In this document: positions 21,801 through 25,410 of the stretch, piece by piece
Layout of the letters: each line of letters starts with the position of its first letter
Position numbering within the stretch: the first letter of the stretch is position 1
Virus record (IMG/VR): IMGVR_UViG_3300042446_002259
Location: 1 to 25,410 of that record
Strand: one strand, 5' to 3'
DNA length: 25,410 nucleotides
From: a virus
Translations under genes and position numbers: made by a program
The notes under the pieces: model-generated
Told to the model about the DNA's origin: nothing
The model's database searches: none
Seen by the model: the letters and a program-made list of their open reading frames with translations, nothing else

Positions 21801-22457
21801 GCAGAAAACTATAGAGTAAGTGCGATGCAGTCTTGGATTAGATATGATCAGGAATCGTTTACAGTAACGCCAATTCCTTTATTTGAAATAAAACACAAGG
21901 CAGACACTATTGTTTTTTTTGTTGTAGCCAATGATGAAACTGGTCAGCGTGGAAGGGTTTATGCTAAAAATAAATCAAACAATCTAGATTTTCAGTCAAT
22001 ATCTTATTACCTTAATGGAACGCTTGTAAGAGAGCCAGTATTAACAATTAAAGAATGGTCAGCCCTAGGTATTAACTTTGGAGAAGGCCTAAACTTTGAC
22101 CTATTTATAGGATCTATCAATTTAAATAGCCCAGCGTTGTTTAATAATGTTGCATACTACCAAGCCAATAACCTTCAACAGTTACAGTCTACAATTACTA
22201 GACAATGGCTTAAGGTTAAACAAGATGGACCTACAAGTAGAGACTGGTCTTACTGGTTAAATAATTACACCTGGGAAGGCGTTTTGGTTATATCTGCCTC
22301 AGCCCTATATGGGGTTAACGCTCAAGATGTATATAAAACCTACATTGGAACTAATAAGATTATCATTGATGATGAAGAAGGAATGATTTTTGACGCAGAT
22401 AAGATGAAAATCTACAATGACACAACATGGTCAATATCTGTCGGCTCACCAGTGTAA
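18813..22457 (+). CDS. Giant LamG/concanavalin-like virion protein
   Basis: This 1214-residue protein opens with YAEKVFSEHPMALWALDD. Then comes a carbohydrate-binding-like beta region (about residues 90-195), a LamG-like domain starting at DYTVEFWARI (about 287-400), a second such domain (about 516-666), and a third (about 986-1118). The C-terminus has a conserved W-rich end (DWSYWLN, YKTYIGTNKIIIDD, YNDTTW). Repeated jelly-roll domains of this kind bind sugars in actinophage minor tail proteins. It is likely a host-surface-contacting tail component. It lies directly upstream of the portal block, on its own promoter. The size and domain number make it the largest virion protein seen here. No catalytic motif is recognised. 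Confidence 0.75.
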   Translation: MSSPSNLYAEKVFSEHPMALWALDDKLDYVSLISEAQRNILTLWDETGCTLSAGTGLTGEPFTDSYTTKVSCSIPVGATNEAILKSPEIMNFQNLDLGLGTFCIATHFYSASVYLDSISIGYEYTDTTTSQVVQNLKTFNTSISNQWGFISETFEIPNESTNFKVVIKVVTNAGGDNINDYEFYFNGISLGQWSEEFNVVSLGVYPENFPAEIELTTTSNVIPAPAYGISSDTGYYLVNDNSLVAKNTGVPLVFGASNVTKLSPNIDGGPSFIFPGKGFLHENGRHSDYTVEFWARINSDSNDPKRIFGPIGSEDGLYVEGGFLTLLIGGKFSSHFVGEWFRPMLIHIRLITDNATVLINGEQVISLDFVTSSISLPEITGEDWLGFYAYTNVNPIEIDCVAIYSYQVANVVAKRRYVYGQGVGSSENIDSAYSGTSAFIDYSFADYTANYNYPDFAQWQQGSFDNLSTTSTALTTPQYSLPTIFTGTKTLQELYDDSDNVYQNLTSGYLGTDSHFISLNPNSTWNNEGAYINFGNFNVLNSQVASLYGVFQANNYGSGTDEDEEVLFKIYNQSTGNYFSINVDGLEVVYSLYYSGISQEIYRTDEFEVGELFAAGINIQTLVNTFGGNLATFFGNQNSLSLYVGGDNSGSKTFRGYIFSIGFSTELNSNSISSYFDNSGIAIVDTYVGSGVESSENALALLSHTASYTLLPTYAYGSLFLDIGVSGYWEDYMPLSYFGQYVQNDVGNSFYDLDFLQFNIGYPSPSSLLEVETTGSWTYEELLNSYSLPTQKTYQQLDNSLLTGWNNYQDLKEKALKYYEYNTEGSAIRSYVTFQYIAEGANLSQDNFTTTVSAKENSVVDVSDYSSWSTTKFEVVDNTIIYPRKDVDFNSLAIVYHLDFNIRGILTKPILLRKLELASQALNDNSFNPVGTRFGTDLFPYKRSGLYYDYKSKNPFSIYKGSTPYLYMNRTSGIQVRGDFDSNFDRGISMPINQSLAENYRVSAMQSWIRYDQESFTVTPIPLFEIKHKADTIVFFVVANDETGQRGRVYAKNKSNNLDFQSISYYLNGTLVREPVLTIKEWSALGINFGEGLNFDLFIGSINLNSPALFNNVAYYQANNLQQLQSTITRQWLKVKQDGPTSRDWSYWLNNYTWEGVLVISASALYGVNAQDVYKTYIGTNKIIIDDEEGMIFDADKMKIYNDTTWSISVGSPV

Positions 22458-22459
22458 TC

Positions 22460-22468
22460 TGGTATACT
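22460..22468 (+). promoter_or_regulatory. Extended -10 promoter, leaderless type
   Basis: TG-G-TATACT, 7 nt before ATG 22476, no Shine-Dalgarno. The in-frame GTG at 22470 would be only 1 nt from the hexamer and is unlikely as start. Confidence 0.55.
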
Positions 22469-22475
22469 TGTGGTT

Positions 22476-22874
22476 ATGGATTCTTTATTTAGCCCAAAAA
22501 CTGGCAAACCAATTGTTGAAAATGTACGACGTAAGGTCATTGATAAGCACTATGACTGGGGTCTCTACGTATACAAGAAGTCAAACGGAAAGTGGTTTAC
22601 TGACGGTACTGGCTCTGTATTAAACATTCCCGCTCAAAAAGGTGACATCTCAAAGATTGCAGAACTTAAAAGGGCTGCAGTATTTAATGGTGACGATGGA
22701 GAGGGCACAGCCCACTTTGTTGCGGGACTAACAAGAATATCTGAAGAAGAATATTCAGAACAAAAAGATAGAATGATTCAAGGTTTAATTCCAAATGTTA
22801 ATGACTTGGGCGCTATTGCCGATGCACAGAAAACATTAAAAACACACGGAAGGGATGCGTACGAAAGTGACTGA
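22476..22874 (+). CDS. Small conserved protein upstream of portal
   Basis: This 132-residue protein is mixed alpha/beta, with an N-terminal basic patch (RRKVIDKHYDWGLYVYKKSN, about 18-37). It has a central GSVLNIPAQKGDISKIAELK (about 46-65) and a charged helical C-terminus. I do not recognise the family. Position directly before the portal and a 20-nt overlap with it suggest head-assembly or packaging partnership. It may be a head-tail connector or packaging-accessory protein; this is from context only. ATG 22476 is chosen over the upstream in-frame GTG because of promoter spacing. Confidence 0.5.
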   Translation: MDSLFSPKTGKPIVENVRRKVIDKHYDWGLYVYKKSNGKWFTDGTGSVLNIPAQKGDISKIAELKRAAVFNGDDGEGTAHFVAGLTRISEEEYSEQKDRMIQGLIPNVNDLGAIADAQKTLKTHGRDAYESD

Positions 22875-24471
22875 TGACGATAACTTCCAGTATGTAAGAG
22901 CAAGTCTAAATACTCAAGAGCAAGAAGAGAATCAGTTTAAGGTAAGCGACCCATTTAATAAAAATTGGGAAGAGTTACAGAAATACTCTGGACTAGATCA
23001 AAACTTCCGTCGTCGTGTATCAAGACAGGTTAGCAAAGCAATAACACCAAATGAAGCATATTTAGATTCAGCAAATGCAGTTCCATCTGGAGTGGATGCT
23101 GGATCGAAGGCCCTTAATCCTGGAACAGTATACAGAAACGGATACGGTCTATTTGACGTAATCACTCCACCATACAATATGTATGAACTTGCAAATTTTT
23201 ATGATACATCTTTTGCTAACCATGCAGCGATTGATGCAAAGGTAGAAAATATCGTAGGACTTGGATATCGTTTTGATATTGCAGATAGAACTGCACTTAG
23301 ACTAGAAATGTCAGAAGATGCATCTGCGACTGATAGGGCAAGAAACAGAATTGAAAGAGCAAAAATTGAGTTGCGTGACTGGCTAGAAAATCTTAATGAT
23401 GATGATAGTTTTACAAAAATCATGGAAAAGGTTTATACAGATGTTGAAGCAACAGGAAATGGTTTCATTGAAGTTGGTAGAACAATAAAGGGTGAGATTG
23501 GCTACATTGGTCATATTCCAGCAACTACTGTTCGTGTTCGTAGACTTAATGATGGTTTTCTTCAGATTATTGGGCAGGCAGTTGTTTACTTTAGAAACTT
23601 TGGGGCTAATAATCCAAATCCAGTAACAGCAGATAATCGTGCAAATGAAATTATTCATATCAAATCTTACTCTCCATTAAATACGTACTACGGTATTCCA
23701 GACATTGTTTCTGCAATGCCATCTTTAATTGGAGATCAACTTGCATCAAGATATAATATTGACTACTTTGAAAACAAGGCTGTGCCAAGATATATTATTA
23801 CCCTAAAGGGTGCAAAACTATCTGGAGATGCTGAAGACAAGATGTTTAGATTCCTTCAGACTGGACTAAAATCTCAGTCACATAGAACTCTTTATATTCC
23901 ACTTCCTGGAGACACTGATCAAAACAAGGTTGAGTTTAAGATGGAGCCAATTGAAAACGGTATCCAAGATGGATCATTTAAAGAGTATCGTAAACAGAAT
24001 CGTGATGACATTTTAATTGCTCACCAAGTACCTATTTCAAAACTAGGTGGATCAGAGTCTGGACTTGCAGCAGCACTTTCTCAGGATAGAACATTTAAAG
24101 AGCAGGTTGCACGACCTGCACAACATCATCTTGAGAAGGTAGTCAACAAGATTATTAAAGAAAAGACAGATGTTCTTGAACTTAAGTTTAATGAACTAAC
24201 TCTTACTGATGAGATTGCACAGTCTCAAATTCTTGAGAGATACGTTAAGACTCAGGTTATGACTCCAAATGAGGCTCGCACAGCACTTGATTTGCCACAG
24301 AGAAAAGATGGAGATACTCCATTTGTTATGACTCCAAGACAGGCAACAGATGCTAGAGCAAACCTTGCTGACAATCGTCAAAGAGATGCAGAAAGAACAA
24401 ATAGTCAATCAGATGGTGCTGCAACTCTTGATGGCCGTAATCCACAAGGAGAGGGAAGAGCGTCTCAATAA
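22855..24471 (+). CDS. Phage portal protein
   Basis: This 538-residue protein has the PBSX/HK97-type portal layout: a helical NHAAIDAKVENIVGLGYRF segment (about 122-140), a DVEATGNGFIEV strand (around 197), NEIIHIKSYSPLNTYYGIPD (about 264-283) leading into the crown/stem, and the clip-region DDILIAHQVPISKLG (about 383-397). The portal dodecamer forms the DNA entry channel of the procapsid. The C-terminal 60 residues are charged and low-complexity. ATG 22855 overlaps the preceding gene by 20 nt and has GGAAGGG upstream. The prohead protease follows, the usual order. No terminase gene lies in the window. Confidence 0.88.
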   Translation: MRTKVTDDDNFQYVRASLNTQEQEENQFKVSDPFNKNWEELQKYSGLDQNFRRRVSRQVSKAITPNEAYLDSANAVPSGVDAGSKALNPGTVYRNGYGLFDVITPPYNMYELANFYDTSFANHAAIDAKVENIVGLGYRFDIADRTALRLEMSEDASATDRARNRIERAKIELRDWLENLNDDDSFTKIMEKVYTDVEATGNGFIEVGRTIKGEIGYIGHIPATTVRVRRLNDGFLQIIGQAVVYFRNFGANNPNPVTADNRANEIIHIKSYSPLNTYYGIPDIVSAMPSLIGDQLASRYNIDYFENKAVPRYIITLKGAKLSGDAEDKMFRFLQTGLKSQSHRTLYIPLPGDTDQNKVEFKMEPIENGIQDGSFKEYRKQNRDDILIAHQVPISKLGGSESGLAAALSQDRTFKEQVARPAQHHLEKVVNKIIKEKTDVLELKFNELTLTDEIAQSQILERYVKTQVMTPNEARTALDLPQRKDGDTPFVMTPRQATDARANLADNRQRDAERTNSQSDGAATLDGRNPQGEGRASQ

Positions 24472-24493
24472 TTGAGAAATCTCTTAAAACATT

Positions 24494-24502
24494 TGGTATA
24501 AT
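24494..24502 (+). promoter_or_regulatory. Extended -10 promoter, leaderless type
   Basis: Perfect TG-G-TATAAT between portal and protease, 10 nt before ATG 24513. An in-frame ATG at 24501 lies inside the hexamer and is an unlikely start. Confidence 0.55.
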
Positions 24503-24512
24503 GGATAACGAT

Positions 24513-25410
24513 ATGTTAATCAATAAAGCACACTGGACAACAGACAAGGATAGCGTCCGTCTGTCAATGCCTATTGGCAAGGTAGACATAGAACGCCGAA
24601 TGGTCTCTGGTTTTGCAACTCTTGACAATATTGATAAGCAAGATGATATTGTTACAACTGAGGCAAGTCTTCAGGCATTTAAAAATTTCCGTGGAAATCT
24701 AAGAGAAATGCACCAACCTTCAGCGGTAGGAAAGATAGTCTCATTTAAAGAAGACAAGTACTTTGACCCTAATTCAAAGAAGTTTTATAGCGGAGTTTAT
24801 GTATCTGCATACGTATCAAAGGGTGCACAAGATGCCTGGGAGAAAGTCCTGGATGGCACATACAGTGGTTTTTCTATTGGTGGCAACATTAAGTCTTGGG
24901 ATGATGCATATAATGCAGACATGGACAAGGCAATTCGTATTATTAAAGACTATGATCTTTATGAACTATCTCTTGTAGATAGCCCAGCAAACCAATTTGC
25001 AAGTATTATTTCTGTTGAAAAGGTCAATGGACAGAATGTTATTTCTGGAGCATCAGTAGATGCAGTAATTGAAAATGTTTTTTACGATTCTGAAAACGGT
25101 ATCGTATTAGTATCTGACTCAGAAACAGCAGAAAGCCCAGTCAGTGGTAAGAACATGGAAAACATTGGTTTTGTAGAAAAAAATGATAACGAAAAAGCAA
25201 ACATGATAAAGTTCTTAGTTGATAGTGCTAAAGGCATTAGTACAATTAAGATTACCAAGGAGGTAAATAAAATGACAGAAACAACAGAAGCAGTATTAGA
25301 TGCTGTAGTTGAAAATGTTGAAATTACTCCAGAGGCACAGCCAGCAGAAGTAGAAACTCCTGCAGTCGTTGAAGCAGCAGCAACAGATACTGTTGTTGAA
25401 AAGTCAGACG
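24513..25410 (+). CDS. XkdF-like prohead serine protease (partial, runs off the window)
   Basis: The frame is open from ATG 24513 to the right edge (299 full codons). The N-terminal ~165 residues are a Peptidase_S78_2/XkdF-type prohead protease. GFATLDNIDKQDDIV is a strand pair at 33-47, catalytic His67 lies in REMHQPS, and GTYSGFSIGG (115-124) holds the candidate nucleophile Ser121. YELSLVDSPAN follows near residue 148. The rest is acidic and low-complexity (Glu, Val, Ala), typical of a fused or nested scaffold. Such proteases cleave scaffold and capsid during head maturation. An internal start at 25272 probably makes the scaffold alone. The alternative ATG at 24501 is in-frame. Confidence 0.8.
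   Translation, partial: MLINKAHWTTDKDSVRLSMPIGKVDIERRMVSGFATLDNIDKQDDIVTTEASLQAFKNFRGNLREMHQPSAVGKIVSFKEDKYFDPNSKKFYSGVYVSAYVSKGAQDAWEKVLDGTYSGFSIGGNIKSWDDAYNADMDKAIRIIKDYDLYELSLVDSPANQFASIISVEKVNGQNVISGASVDAVIENVFYDSENGIVLVSDSETAESPVSGKNMENIGFVEKNDNEKANMIKFLVDSAKGISTIKITKEVNKMTETTEAVLDAVVENVEITPEAQPAEVETPAVVEAAATDTVVEKSD
25272..25410 (+). CDS. Nested in-frame scaffold start (partial)
   Basis: ATG 25272 is in frame with the protease gene (residue 254) and is preceded by a perfect AAGGAGGT (25257-25264) at 7-nt spacing, the strongest Shine-Dalgarno in the window. A ribosome entering here would make only the acidic, Ala/Glu/Val-rich C-terminal part. In phage lambda, C and Nu3 use the same arrangement to make a protease and a shorter scaffold from one frame. 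The visible part has 46 full residues, with no stop. The frame leaves the window, so full length is unknown. Confidence 0.5.
   Translation, partial: MTETTEAVLDAVVENVEITPEAQPAEVETPAVVEAAATDTVVEKSD

Noticed and set aside
22470-22475. GTG 22470 as start of the small gene before portal
   Set aside because: It lies 1 nt from the -10 hexamer, so it would not be in the transcript; ATG 22476 is at leaderless spacing.

Overview
The window looks like part of an AT-rich tailed bacteriophage genome (Caudoviricetes). Portal, prohead protease, tail-fibre and lysin-like genes lie on the + strand in long co-directional runs, with a few small or accessory genes on the - strand. The closest resemblance is to phages of low-GC freshwater actinobacteria. 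This rests on a very long LamG-type structural protein, small beta-sandwich tail proteins, an adenosylcobalamin-type ribonucleotide reductase and many leaderless-looking genes. The host assignment is inference. No integrase, repressor, tRNA, CRISPR array or insertion sequence was seen.

Layout. 1-626: the 3' end of an unknown gene, two tandem 32-residue zinc-ribbon microproteins, a structured non-coding stretch, and a 45-residue Cys-rich microprotein. 653-1399: first member of a three-copy protein family (DUF6065-like). 1430-2907 (- strand): zinc-ribbon protein, small acidic protein, SGNH-hydrolase-like protein. 2976-7646: small membrane protein, a hairpin RNA candidate with a C-rich loop, then a run of small tail/fibre genes including a collagen-like one. 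7670-10159: accessory cassette with two more copies of the three-copy family, a zinc-binding protein and a 2-oxoglutarate/Fe(II) oxygenase, closed by a bidirectional terminator. 10182-10727 (- strand): secreted lysozyme-like protein. 10874-16596: second tail-fibre run, including a 708-residue fibre with sixteen decapeptide repeats and a fibre with an Mtd-like N-terminus; a terminator follows. 16747-18777: class II ribonucleotide reductase. 18813-25410: 1214-residue LamG-type protein, small conserved protein, portal, and an XkdF-like prohead protease that runs off the window and contains a strong in-frame internal start.

How the genes work together. Portal and protease/scaffold build the head. 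The fibre genes share interchangeable N-terminal, middle and C-terminal modules and probably form the adsorption apparatus. The reductase supplies deoxynucleotides. The SLT-type lysin and the small membrane protein may act in lysis. The oxygenase could modify a phage or host product.

The most striking non-coding signal is an extended -10 element (TGnTATAAT or close) in front of about eighteen genes on both strands. Distances fall into two classes: 6-10 nt before the start codon with no Shine-Dalgarno (predicted leaderless mRNA), or 16 nt or more, usually with a clear Shine-Dalgarno. One further copy has no gene directly behind it and would start transcription at the base of the C-rich hairpin.
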